From Blasia pusilla (lineage: Eukaryota; Marchantiophyta; Marchantiopsida; Blasiales), in contig CM114272.1 of the NCBI GenBank assembly GCA_050084515.1, positions 59,272,001 to 59,336,000 of the forward strand: a stretch of DNA of 64,000 nucleotides. Reading direction: 5' to 3'. Made by a program: the position numbers and the translations under genes. This document shows positions 37,460 to 48,707 of the stretch, piece after piece; the first letter of the stretch is position 1; every line of letters starts with the position of its first letter. Under the pieces are notes generated by a model. That model saw only the letters and a program-made list of their open reading frames with translations, ran no database searches and had not been told where the DNA came from.

Positions 37460-37740
37460 GGTTTCTTCCCCCTTACTTACTTTAAATCCGCAAGTTTTAA
37501 AAAATTATGACCCCTATATTTTGTTGAGTAAATTTTTGTCCTTGAATTGTTTAGGGGCTTGAAAGTAAAGATAAGAACCCCTTTGTGTGGCGATCTTGTG
37601 TTGTTGCACTTGATAACAATCTTCAACGATACCCAAGCCACTGCCAAACAGAGTAGTGATATGTGAGGTGGAATTATATGCATGTTTCCACTAACTCAAT
37701 GTTTAGTGCAACTTCCACTTTCCCCATTACTTTGGCACCT

Positions 37741-37806
37741 ATGACGGAGAGGAATTGAACCTCAGTATGGGCAAGATGCTCATATGGCCACGCTGTCATC
37801 CCCCTA
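37741..37806 (-). other. tRNA-like segment, possible SINE head
   Basis: The minus strand reads GATGACAGCGTGGCC...GAGCATCTTGCCC...ACTGAGGTTCAATTCC. GGTTCAATTCC fits the Pol III B box and the spacing to GCGTGGCC resembles an A box. It does not fold as a standard tRNA by eye, so a tRNA-derived SINE head or a decayed tRNA is more likely. Confidence 0.3.
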
Positions 37807-40293
37807 ACCTATCCCCTCCCAAAACTAGCATATCGTAAACTCAAAAAATGACTTCATACTATACCATGCATATCACTTGGCAAAAGACTACACGCTGCGA
37901 ATATAATCATTGACCACTTGTAAATCACCGTTATCCAATTCATATATCTTGGATGTAAGACTTGGCTTCATGGATAAGCTCACATTTGAAATCACCATTT
38001 CAATCTCAATATATTGGCCATCACATGCATCATATGTGAACAAGGTGTTGCTCTTACTTGAGTGACGATACCAATTGCACAATATCTGACAAACACTACA
38101 TGTTTGTCCATCTTTTGGGACAGGCCGGTCCAAAAGATCAATAGGAGACCTACATCAACCCCATTGACTACAATATTTATGTTTGATGAATAGAATGCGA
38201 CCTAACCAAAACTCCTTTGTAGGGACTACTCTGTTCTCATCAAACTCTTTTTGTTTTCTCTTCTTTGACTTATTTGATATGGTAGAAGGGCCAACTTGTG
38301 TAGTAGACTCAAACAAAAAAACTAGATCACTTCCAATATCAACATAACAAGTTGGGCAATATGGATTAGTTGGTTCTTTTACCTTACCTAAAGTGTAATA
38401 TGTTTTCTATGACATCCGTGTTAGCCTATCTTTAGAAATGAATTGATTGCAAGCCCAATCACTCACCAAAGTGGACTTGTAGTATATTCTGCCCTCAAAT
38501 GTCATAGTGGGCATAACTTGATGAGGAACTTCATGTGTGCCTCCTTGCAAAATTGAACTGAATACATGCCTTACCTCATGTCCCAATGTTTTTGTCTCTA
38601 TGGATGGATTGTTATCTGCATCCTCAGCCAAGTCCTCACCAATGACTCTAGACTCAACAAAGGTCGGTGCATCACTTTCCCACGCATCAAGACTATTGAA
38701 ATCCCTCAGCATGTGGTTATCAACTTCTGTTTCATCAACATTAGACTCCTCGGGTGGACGAGGGCCTGCTGTTGGTCTGTGTTCTATGAAATCCTTAGAG
38801 TCATCACATACAACTGCCTTATTCATAACAATAGAATCAGGCCACGTCTCAGCCTCCACAACTTATGGATGCAACCACCATCGCCTCTGAACTGTAGGCA
38901 AAGAGGACCTATGAGACATATTCAACCAGCTCAATATTGATTTTGCTTCATCCAAACCCTCTTCAAGGGTATCAACTACTAGCTCATTAGTCTGAATTAA
39001 TGAATAGTCAAATAGGTTAGGAGCATCTTCTCCTATGCCTACCGGATGGAGAGTTCCCCACACATGATCTTGCTTTGGGTGAGACTGGCCAATCTTGAAT
39101 CCTTTTGGTCTGAATTCCAAGCCATCCAGTCTATTCAATCCCGCTGCACTATCCAACAAAGACCCAAAATCATAGTTCCATTCATGGTCACTCATTCTAC
39201 CTACCTTGCTGAAGAAGATCTCATAACAATCAGATCCTAGGAGGTGAAATGGAACTTGCAAGTATGGATATTTGTCACGGAAAGCACACATTAGTAATAC
39301 AATAAAATGGCAAGACATGTTGATATCATGGAAAGCTTGTGCTGATATCATGTTCTTCTCTGTCAGAGATCCTACACTCCCTATCACAGAATATCACCAT
39401 ATCTTAGCCAAAGTCTCCAGAGTCGAAAGAACCACGACACTTTAGATGCCAAAACTACACGACTCCTCAAGTCATGCTTACGTGAGAATAAAATATCAAT
39501 GTAATTACCATAAACCTCCAAGTATAGTTGGGTCCTTAGGCTTCTGTCATGGTGAACATCCATTCTCTAAAAAATACTCTACAAACAAGCTTGCACTCTC
39601 TTTGGAGCAATTTTTTGAGGCCCTGCCCAATTCTGCCTGTCAGTCCTATTCACATCATCCCACTTCAAGCCATGCTCATGAATTTTGTAGTGGTTATAGA
39701 CATTTTTCACATATGACAAAGATGCATGTTGATTTCCAAGGATACAAGTAGTTGAGCATCTATCCAATGGATTAATTACTTTCTTCCCATTGTGAGCTGC
39801 ATCCTGGTCTCCAAATCCATACAGATCACCATTAGGAAGAACAGAGAAAGAATACTGCCATCCTTCCCATCCCACACTATACCTAGGTGCAGTAGAGTTA
39901 ACACCCCTAAAATCCTCCATCATTAGTTTTCTACGACGAGCATCCCCGTCACTGGCATGTCTTAATAAAGGCATGATGTTAGCTCGACAATACTCATCCC
40001 ACATTGCTTTCAACTGCACCCAATGTTATCTCACCCACTCTACAGTGAACTTGTTACACGTGGCAGTAACACAAATGGCCAATTTAGGCATAGACTCATG
40101 AAGAGGATTTACAATGATAATTCTAGCATACATGCCTTTATAGTAATCCTAGAAAGTACTTACAATCTTTTGGTAGCCCTCATCAACCTCCCCGATTAGT
40201 ACGTCCATTCCATATGAACATTGGTGTGCCTCTTTAGGCCCACAAAACCCAATCAGGGTATCATACTTGGCCTCCCATCTATCACACATGACT

Positions 40294-40376
40294 CTACAAT
40301 GTTAGGTTGTATTCACAAGGAACAAATAATTTGGTGCCTTATGATTTGTAGTATTGAATCGATCTCAAATACTCAC
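40294..40376 (-). other. 83-bp GT-AG intron inside the transposase-like gene
   Basis: Donor CCTAG|GTGAGT and acceptor ATTGTAG|AGTC. The splice completes an Arg codon (AG|A) and joins ...KERPR to VMCDRWEAKYDTLIGF in one sense, with no stop at the junction. The preserved splice sites show this was a eukaryotic spliced gene rather than chance frames. Confidence 0.65.
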
Positions 40377-41449
40377 CTAGGCCTCTCCTTAATCATTGTT
40401 TCATCCTATGCAAATATTACAGGGACATCTCCTTCAATTCCAAGAGTCAGCTTTGATGCAGAAAAAATTCTACGAACCTCCATGAATATCTCTTTGCGTA
40501 ATTCAGCTCTGAAGGGTGGTAACTTGGCTCTGTCTCGCTTCAATGTTTTTAGACTTGGACCACCTAAGTTCTTTTGAAAGCAGTGGACCATTTGCCTACC
40601 ACCAAATTGTAGCATTGCTTGGGCTATGTCTATGGTTCTCTTACCATACCTAAAACCCTTGGCAGCCCTCGTTAGATTTCTAGCAACATGTGTCACGAAA
40701 TCCCATAACTCTTCTTTGCCACCAAATGGTCCAGTCCTATGCCCATTCACTATATTCCTAAGGAACAGTCTCAGATCCTCTTATAGCTTTCTAAAGCTAC
40801 TCCTAACAATTCCTCTTGCTTCCTCCGCCGAGTATTCAAGGCAACTACTTTGGCAGCATAGTGTGATAGAAGCCATTGTTGTTTTGTGAATTTGGAAGTC
40901 AACTTTGCAACGTGCTTTCTGTGCTCTGTCTTGGTGAGACAGTCCAATCGTATCCCCCCATTGGTATCTCTGGCTCCTCTTGGCACTAAAGCTTCTACTT
41001 CCCTGTGCATCCGACCACAGAAATCATCCAACCGCTTTACAGACTCACATTTACTACATGTTAGGTTAAAAAATATAAGACAACCTTTCACATTGCTTGT
41101 GTCTAAAACAATCTTGAATGGTCACTAGAGACTCTAGAGTAGGATTGTAAACTTGTGCATAATAGGTTAACTCACAATCTCACAAGGCCCCTCCTTCTTG
41201 ATCATCAAGAACAGCCTTGACATCCATTCAATCTCCTCTCCACTTAACCATTTCATCCCACAATCCCCAACAAAGCAAACTCAATTCTGGATCTATTGCT
41301 GGATCTAACCCACCTTTCCCAGAAGAGTTCCCAGGGTTGGACTTATCTCCTGTGAAGAACTTTAGGATTGATCCCTGTGATGGGTGTTGATCCCTGGTAT
41401 CTGCTTTCCTTGGTGCGCCTCTCTTCCCAGATCTCAATGCAATCTCCAC

Positions 41450-41767
41450 TTAAGCCTCCTTGACCTCAGAGGCATCCAAGTGATCCCGACTAACCAAGTG
41501 TTGTCTCAAATTATGATCTAGATTTAGTTTCTTTGGGCACATGTGTGTATGTAACTTTCCGTAGACCCTACACCTGACCTTAAACAGGTATGACATATTG
41601 GCATACTGAATATCTGTGGGAGACGATGTCTTAAAGAACACCTCCCTATCACCCCCAACATCCTCATTTAGTTGGGAGACAATCTCTAGTCCTCTAGAGA
41701 TGGCCTCACCATGATCAAATTGAGGTCTGTGAACAACATCACTAGGCTCCATCAATGATGGAGGCAA
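41450..41767 (-). pseudogene. Zinc-finger exon or segment of the transposase-like gene
   Basis: 105 codons. The stretch RCRVYGKLHTHMCP...LRQHLVSRDH has Cys and His spacing like a C2H2 or BED-type finger, with the second Cys of the expected pair changed to Tyr. It shares a frame with the next segment (41449-41228), from which only a stop separates it. BED-like fingers are common DNA-binding heads of plant DNA transposases. Confidence 0.45.
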
Positions 41768-42855
41768 TTTTCTTCTCTTCCAAAAGCTATCCTTGTGTTT
41801 TCGGGTTAACTAGATGTTTTTTCCTAAAATTGCTAAAGCAATTTGCAATAGCTTTCACATTTTGGGAATTCTCTACATTCCCATAGTTCACTCTACACTC
41901 CAAACACTCTAGATGTCCTGTGACATCTATTCCATCATCCCATGTCCTCACCCTCCAGTTGTGGTCCTTGTATTCATTCTTCTCAACCCACTTCCCTAAT
42001 CTCATGAACTCATCATTCCAACATTTCTAAGCTGGCTCTGCCATCAACACTGACTAAAACGAGGCCCGGACAGAGCCTTGGTTTGTGATATCAAGTGAAG
42101 CCACTGGATATGCCTCAATTTCAGTATGGTTCTCAGACACAGGAGCTGAACTTGCTACAGTCTCGGCTATAGTGGTTGTAGAAGATTGGGAGGACACTTG
42201 CATTATCCTCCCACAAGGGCCTACAGGTAATTGTTGAATGACACCTACTATACCATCCAATTCCATCAACAAAATTACCTTCTCTACATTTTGGTGCATT
42301 CTACGAGGGAGCCTAAAGTACCAAAAATCAAAATCAAAATCCACAATTGCAGAACATTTCAGACGCAAGTCTGCTAGTGTCTGCCTATCTAAGTAACCTA
42401 AAACACAAATAGGCTCATCATTCTCTCCTTCACCCCTCTTTTCAACCAATCTGATACTACCTCTAGTATAGGTGAATATTGGACACTATGGGGATACACA
42501 CAAGAACTGTTACACAAACCACAACAGAGAATACAACATCACACATCAGATCCAAACCAATTGTATTATCCAATGCTACCTTGCATTCAATCTCACTCAA
42601 TATTCGTCTCTTTGCGACAAGTTATAGCATTTTGAATGTCACTCACATACACGCCGTGATGTCACCTCCTTAATTTAAGAAATTGCAAATGGAGCCATCA
42701 TGGGGCAAACATTTTCTTTCAAATACTCAATCCTAAATCCCAAAATCTAGTTGCCTAACTTGCTAAATCAATTGACGTTATCCTTTGTTGCATCTATTCA
42801 ACAAGTGGAGTATCTTAGAAAGTAGTCTGAGGGGCTAGTCCCGTGGTAGGATCAA

Positions 42856-43823
42856 TCACGAGTAGGCACACACTAACCTATGGAATTGTATGACGATGGC
42901 AATACATAAGTCGCCACTCGCCAAAATTCCACCTACCATTAACATCACATCCTTTGTGCAGGTGTCTCTTGCCTCCTGGGGTTGATCATAACACCAAGCA
43001 TGGGGGCATCTACGACACTGCACTATGTCACATATACCAGCATGATATACCTTGCACGCATCACAATAGTGACGTAAGCAGATGAGTGAATCATGAGCAA
43101 CAAGAGGGTTGTGCACTCTGTAAGCCTCGAGGTGAGCCCGCGGCAATCCTCCAAAAATCAAGCGGGTCTTCACATGGACCGGGTGATAAAAGGAGTAACA
43201 ATCAGGGTGAGCACACTTGATGAGTCGTGTCTCAAACTCAAGTATGTTCGACAACACGACCAAGTAGCCCACAAGAGAAACAAATGGCTCTATCATCAGC
43301 ACATAGGTCACATACCCAAGGTCCACTCCAATCGTGATTTCCAGGTAGCACAACATGGATGGACGTCTTACCCTTGCCACTATCTGGGTTGGTGGGCATG
43401 CCATCTCCAATCTAGTGAAAATGGTGACCACAAGCACCATCACAAAATATAACATCACCTCCCTCATCACAAGAAAAGCAGCATGGGGGATCCATCCGAT
43501 GATGCTCATCACATGAGTATTGATCTAACAGGGGAACGTTTGCCATTGTGTGTGTGTGTGAGGTGTCCAACAATTCTTACCCATGGCAGAGAACAGTCTC
43601 CAGCTGTGACTCTCTGTGATGCACAAAAAGGAGCAGCAGTCCACAGGTGGTCAAATCCAATGGCCTCCAATAGGGCAATCACTTCCCTATGGTCTCCTTC
43701 AATACACCCTGCACAAATAGGATGCCAGTATGTGTAGTCAAGAATTATACACACAAGTTTTAGGATGGCTAATGCAAACACAAGCATTAACGTAGTAGTC
43801 TCGATTCGAGGCTTTACATCCAA
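42856..43823 (-). pseudogene. Broken tandem-PHD, EDM2-like sequence
   Basis: Frames on the minus strand form a chain of Cys/His clusters: 43823-43509 (HPICAGCIEGDH); from an ATG at 43546-43544 CCFSCDEGGDVIFCDGACG then HHFH followed by TAG; WVCDLCADDRAICFSCGLLG; after a frameshift IKCAHPDCYSFYHP, LRHYCDACKV and VQCRRCP; and in a third frame GEWRLMYCHRH. The order C..CDEGG..FCDG...FH, CF.CG, C....C.FYHP, C..H.C..C, C.RCP matches the tandem PHD array of plant EDM2-like chromatin proteins as I know them. Stops and shifts make it a pseudogene or a transposon-captured fragment. EDM2 identity is a motif-level judgement. Confidence 0.5.
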
Positions 43824-44077
43824 CCCATGCTATTGTGTATCTTGAATAGTTTACAAAATGTGTAGCCTATATGCACAAAATTCACTATCCTATATGCACA
43901 AACCTGGCTTGGTAACACCAGAATTATTGAACACATTGAGAGCCTACTTTGTCACTACTTGGTCTTGTCCAACATGACAGGGTCTATGGCCTCATGACAA
44001 CATTAGGCAATACTTAATGAGCAAAGTCTCTCGTGAAACTAAGGCTTTCCGCTCTAGAGCCTACCTGTGGTCCTACA

Positions 44078-44143
44078 ACACATGCTGATATTGCTAAGTT
44101 GGTCACACCAGCACATGCTGATATTGCTAAGCTGGTCACACCA
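44078..44143. repeat. 33-bp tandem duplication
   Basis: Two adjacent 33-bp copies of an (A/G)CACATGCTGATATTGCTAA-type unit that differ at two or three positions. Confidence 0.85.
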
Positions 44144-46660
44144 CAAATTGTTGAACACATTCAGCACCAATGATTCATTGCCCAAGGCTCTTGCACTGTC
44201 CCTGTCACAGGTCTGCTATTTCTCGATGACACTTGGAAGTTGAGCACTGAGTGACCTGTCTCTATTGACGGTATATCCTGAACAAGCATAACTGAAGAAC
44301 TATTTGCCAGCATGGGTTGAATTCCTGTACACAATTCATAATACGTATAATGAGCAAAAGCAGAGGTTGAGACATAAGCATTAAATGGGCTGAGACCCCA
44401 AGTCCGAGAACCTCCGGTTAATTCTTGAGACGACTTACATTTGAGGCAAACTACCTTGATCTCACCCGATGACGGACTACAATGAACCCGAAATCTATAG
44501 TACCGAGGTTACCGCAGTGTCCTCTATCTCCACTGAAACAAGCAAACAAGGACATGAACAAAAGAAAGCAGTGACATATTTATATGGGTTGACGTTGTAG
44601 TCCGTGTACATGGGCTTTGAAGAGAATGAACGCTCAACGGTGATTGGAATTCGAGCAAACTATGGTTGAACGCTGAAGGTTAAAGACTTTCAGAGTGATA
44701 CCCCACTCATAGCAATACCTGACCAGACATGATTCTCTCTCTCTCTCTCCAAATCCACAAAGGAGGGCTCTTACATTTCTCGCCCAATTTTTGGCTGTCA
44801 TGCATTGGGTGGATTCAGACTTGATCCAACTGACCGTGATTTGGAGAAGGAACCGCTTGATTCTTGCCCATTTTGAAAATCAAAGTATCACTATCCTTGC
44901 TCTGGAGCCCCGTGCAGGACAAAAAAACAATTCATTCCTTCATTCTTCCAAAGGGGACCCATAGTTGTGCGATTCATTCTCTCCATCAACTAGGCTATCG
45001 TGTTCAAAAGAAGGAAGTCAAACGAAATTCCCGTCAGGACCATGTTCTGTCTTGATTTGGATGCGGCTTAAATGACGAGGAGAGATGGGGATACTATACT
45101 AGATTCACTCCTCTTACCCACGTTCCTTCACTGCGAATTGGCACAATCTCACTTTCTTTCCATCTCTCTGTTTGTCCCAGAACACTTGAAACTATTGTGA
45201 AAAGGGAAATGCCAATAGAAGACCAAAATGGGTCGTTGAGTCACTCTGAACCTCATATGTGGAGAGGGGGGGGGTAGGGAATTGGATGATGTTATGTGCA
45301 CAGGCGTGCGGTGTGGGGGCGACGGACATTAAGCAGCTCAAGGACGCTGGATTCTGCAGTGTTGACCAGACGTGACTTCCTGGATTACGTGAAGATCAAA
45401 GGATTGAGTGACAAATCTAGGACACGGCTCTTTGGCTAGCAACCCCATGAATTCGTCGGTAGCGATGCGCAATCCCTTTTGCCGCCGGAGGCTTTGCGAG
45501 GTTGCTCATAGTATGTCTGGGGTTGTGTAAGCCGCATGCGAGCTGCTTGGAGCTAGAAATGCAAATCCAACGCGGATCGATTGCTTCCTCTGCTCAAGCT
45601 AAGACGGAAACACGGAGCTGGATTAGTCGCATGGAGTATCAGAGATAGGTGGATTTGCACCGACATTTATATGTGAGTAGGAAGCAGGATTGACGTTGAC
45701 GCAGGATTGAGAGAGCTTGTGTAGGTGAAGGGTAATCTACGGGAAATAATTCCTCATCCCTGGTCGGGATTAGGAAAGCATTAGAAGGCATCGAATACTT
45801 GGGTACTCTCGGCGGCTATGAGGGGGACAGTGCGGATCAACTTAGAGAAACTTTGGTTGAAGGAGAAGCATGGATGTCAATCAAATTGATATATATGAGC
45901 AAATTTTGGATAGAGCAAAATCAGTCGTAAAATTTGGCCTTAGAGATCCTGGTTGACAGAGAAGGTTGCTGGAATCAAGAAATTTTGGTGGAGGAAAGGA
46001 GCGGAGACTCAAAATTTTGGTTGTTGTCTGAGGGAGAGATCAAGCCAAGTGAAATGTAGTGGAGAAGGCACTAGTGAACATAGATTTGAAGCCTTCGATT
46101 GGCAGCATTTTTGTTTAGCGCACTGCTGATTTTACGAAATCTCCCTCGGCTCCTAGAGAGGGCCGCACTCACCCTGGATCACAAGAAGAGATTCAGGAAG
46201 CTGGCCGACTGTGATTCGATTACTCCTAACTTGTACCCGTACTACCGAAATGCGCATCCCAAGAAGCACTCTCTGATTCTTCCCCCTCAATCAAAATCCC
46301 ACCCCTTCCATTCCCCAATGTCGTTGATGTTCTCTCTTTCAACCTAACACACAAAAGCATATAACACTCGAGTAGTGGGATAAGCATACGCATGATGAGA
46401 TAAGAGCACACTAAAGAAATTAAAATGTCCCAACGCTCTAGAGACTGAAACATACCACTCACATTTTTGGTAGTATATCTATCACCTTCATACGAGTGAT
46501 AACTTGACCCCAATTACGGGATTCAACCTAGCCTCATGAACAAGTGTTCTTGTGGCATTGCCGAATCTGCTCGCATTTTCCTTGAAGCAAATGCAGGGAC
46601 AACCAGCAATGGATTGGCAAGACTTGTGACTTCATTGGATCCCATAACCACCAGCGCCGA

Positions 46661-46701
46661 AGTGAGAAGGCGAGACAAAAAAAAGGCCTCACCTTCTCAC
46701 T
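46661..46701. repeat. Hairpin with A-rich loop
   Basis: AGTGAGAAGGCGAG and CTCACCTTCTCACT form 14-bp arms with one G-T pair, around a 13-nt loop containing eight A. Its role is unknown. Confidence 0.7.
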
Positions 46702-46920
46702 AGGCTTTTAATAGTGAAGCCAGACCTACTATATGAAAATCGGAACAAAAAGCAAATATAAGAGCGAACACCATGTTCATACAGAAATAGAGCGCAAGAG
46801 CGTTACAAAAAATATATGCAAACTTTTGTCGGACAATTGCTTATTCATATGATGTATAGTATTAGTGAAACTATGTGACGAGGGCCACAACTACAAATCA
46901 TTATTTTATGAAAGTCTCGT

Positions 46921-47482
46921 TTGTCACGTCTTTTAGGATAGATTGGTGAGATCTAGTAAAGCGCCTTCGTGAGTAGTGGAGGACACGTTCAATAGGTCGA
47001 TGATGACCTATTGAGGCCCTGGGAAACCCGAAAGAGCAGATTTCTCTTTCGTTTCGGTTCATTTGGAGCCATATTGAAGAACTTATTATTTAAGGTAAGT
47101 ACCATTTTGAGTATATGATCGATTTTCTATTTTTGGTAAGTGGCCCTTGACCTCCTACATCAGGTCAAGAGCCAAGGAGGTGATTTGGGAGAATATGTTA
47201 CCATGGAGAGAGCTTGGGAGAGGGGAGGGGTATACCTCAAGGAGAGAGAGCTTGAGAACTCATTCTCTCTTTGTTGAACCTCTTGGCATGAGGCGGCGGA
47301 GCTATGATCCCTTGCCTTGTGAGTATAACCCAAGCCTCTCATTAGAAGAGTGGGTTTGGTTTGACATGAGAGAGAGTGCACACCTTTGAAGGCTATGGTG
47401 TGAGATGGTGTAGAGAGAGATTTGATCTTACTTTACAAAGAGAGAATGAGAGCTACAATGCGGGAGCTTGCTGTATTTGCAG
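46921..47482 (+). repeat. 5' LTR, truncated at its left end
   Basis: Matches 56326-56845 from TTGTCACGTCTTTTAGGATAG onward. It lacks the first 105 bp or so found in the 3' LTR (GATATTTTAGTACTTCTTG...). It has about 40 bp before TTTGCAG that the 3' copy lacks. No clear primer-binding site follows at 47483, and no target-site duplication is seen. Confidence 0.75.
47095..47163 (+). other. Possible 69-bp intron in the LTR leader
   Basis: AAG|GTAAGT at 47092-47100 and CTACATCAG at 47163 bound 69 bp. The 3' LTR keeps both sites at the same 69-bp spacing (56499-56567, acceptor TAG). A second GTAAGT lies inside (47136-47141). The splice signals are excellent, but use is inferred. Confidence 0.4.
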
Positions 47483-48707
47483 GTTAGGGACCGTGTTCCC
47501 TGCTTCATGACTCACGGGAATGCTCACGAGAGCAAGAGTCATTCAGTTTGCTGTTTTCATTTACCGTTTTTTCGTACGGGAGAGTGGCACGCGGAAGCAC
47601 TACCCAAATGTTGGTAGAATTTGAGTTTGGGGGCGAATTATCCACGCCGATGCTCTTGAGAGCACCATGTAGCTTTCTGATTTGTCTTTTCACAGGTTTT
47701 ACATTTTCTTTGGGAGAAATCAGCGCGGAAGCGCTGCCAAATTTTGTGTAGAAGAAAGAGACGTTGGGGTTTACGATAGTCCCCATCAATTTTTATAGGA
47801 TTTTCCGATTCAAAATATTTTTTGACGCCATTGTAGATCTTGAAGCTGTGCACGTTGTGCAATAGATAGTGCACAATTTGGAGCTGCGAGCAGAAAGTTA
47901 TGGCCAATTTTTTAAACTGCCAATTTTAGGGTAAAAATCAAAACCCTAAAGCAGCACCAGCCGCCGTCACCATTGACCACCGTCGCCATTGCTGTCGGCC
48001 AGACCGTCAACCCATCGCCAGGACGTCAACCCGTTTCCAGGCCGTCAACCCTTGGCAGGCCCTTCAACCCGTCAGCTGGCCCATTACCCGTCAAGCTGCC
48101 GTCGACCGACTGGAGTACCACTCTGGACGACGTATGACCCATTGATTTATGGGGTCCGAGTTTTCTAGCCGCATTACCATGTTTTGAGTGCGTAGCCGCT
48201 CCACGAAGATCGAGTACCATGACCTGACGCCTATAGCCGCAACGCGCCGCCGACTGCTGCGCCTTGTCGCTCGTGGTCGCACCGCACCGTCTCAATCGTG
48301 GAGCCGCACCATCATTGTGGAGCATATTGTGTTTTGCTAGTTTGAGGAGTTTGGCTTCACGACCGAGTTGGGATTGAGGTTTGCAGTTGCTGCGGAGCGA
48401 TTCAACATTTATTGAGGTTACCCATCTTGGTCTTTTGCCTTGTACGTGTGAGGGAATTTCGAGAGTTGGGCAGTTATTTGACATATTGGGTTTGTGTGGA
48501 TGCCAAGAGCATCGTTTATGTATGTGGATTAAGGGACATAGACCTGTGTGGGATGTCCAGAGTTGATGGGTAGGTTGTCAATAAGATGATAGCTTGGTTG
48601 ATTTTCCGCACCACGCCGTCTGTTGCCGCACGTCACGCAACGTAGTGAGAGGGAGTGTAGACCGAGTGCCGCATGTTTAGTCTGAGTGATTACTCACAGA
48701 GGGGAGA
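47483..48707 (+). other. Untranslated leader between 5' LTR and gag
   Basis: No coding domain is recognised. It contains an imperfect internal repeat (ACGCGGAAGCACTACCCAAA near 47588 and GCGCGGAAGCGCTGCCAAA near 47725) and runs of CCGTCA-type units at 47.95-48.12 kb. Long leaders are usual in plant LTR elements. Confidence 0.5.

Larger units (their letters stand above)
37888..42449 (-). pseudogene. Broken multi-zinc-finger, DDE-transposase-like gene (unassigned superfamily)
   Basis: A run of minus-strand frames in consistent order: 42449-42054, 42005-41787 (HLECLECRVNYG), 41767-41450 (zinc-finger-like), 41449-41228, 41091-40771, 40750-40406, 40293-39579, 39387-38863, 38859-38407, 38133-37888. 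A real 83-bp intron is visible at 40294-40376 (CCTAG|GTGAGT...TTGTAG|A) that keeps the frame. Breaks include a TAG just before DETMIKERPR, a TAG and a TAA in the 40293-39579 exon, and a one-base shift near 40760. Acidic clusters (DETMIKE, HASDGDARRR, YGFGDQDAAHNGKK) and LLGSDCYEIFFSKVG suggest a DDE transposase fold. I recall similar uncharacterised proteins scattered in plants and invertebrates but cannot name the superfamily. The gene is decayed but recent enough to be traced end to end. Confidence 0.6.
43824..46920. other. Gene-free tract
   Basis: No gene recognised. It contains a perfect-length 33-bp tandem duplication at 44078-44143 and a hairpin at 46661-46701. Frames near 44864 and 46099 (plus) are short and lack motifs. 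Confidence 0.4.

Noticed and set aside
47147-47389. 80-codon frame open in both LTRs (also 56551-56793)
   Set aside because: Starts at TTG, not ATG, and lies within repeat DNA; openness in both copies is expected from their similarity.
48026-48484. 152-codon minus frame in the retroelement leader
   Set aside because: Opposite strand of the element's untranslated leader; no domain.
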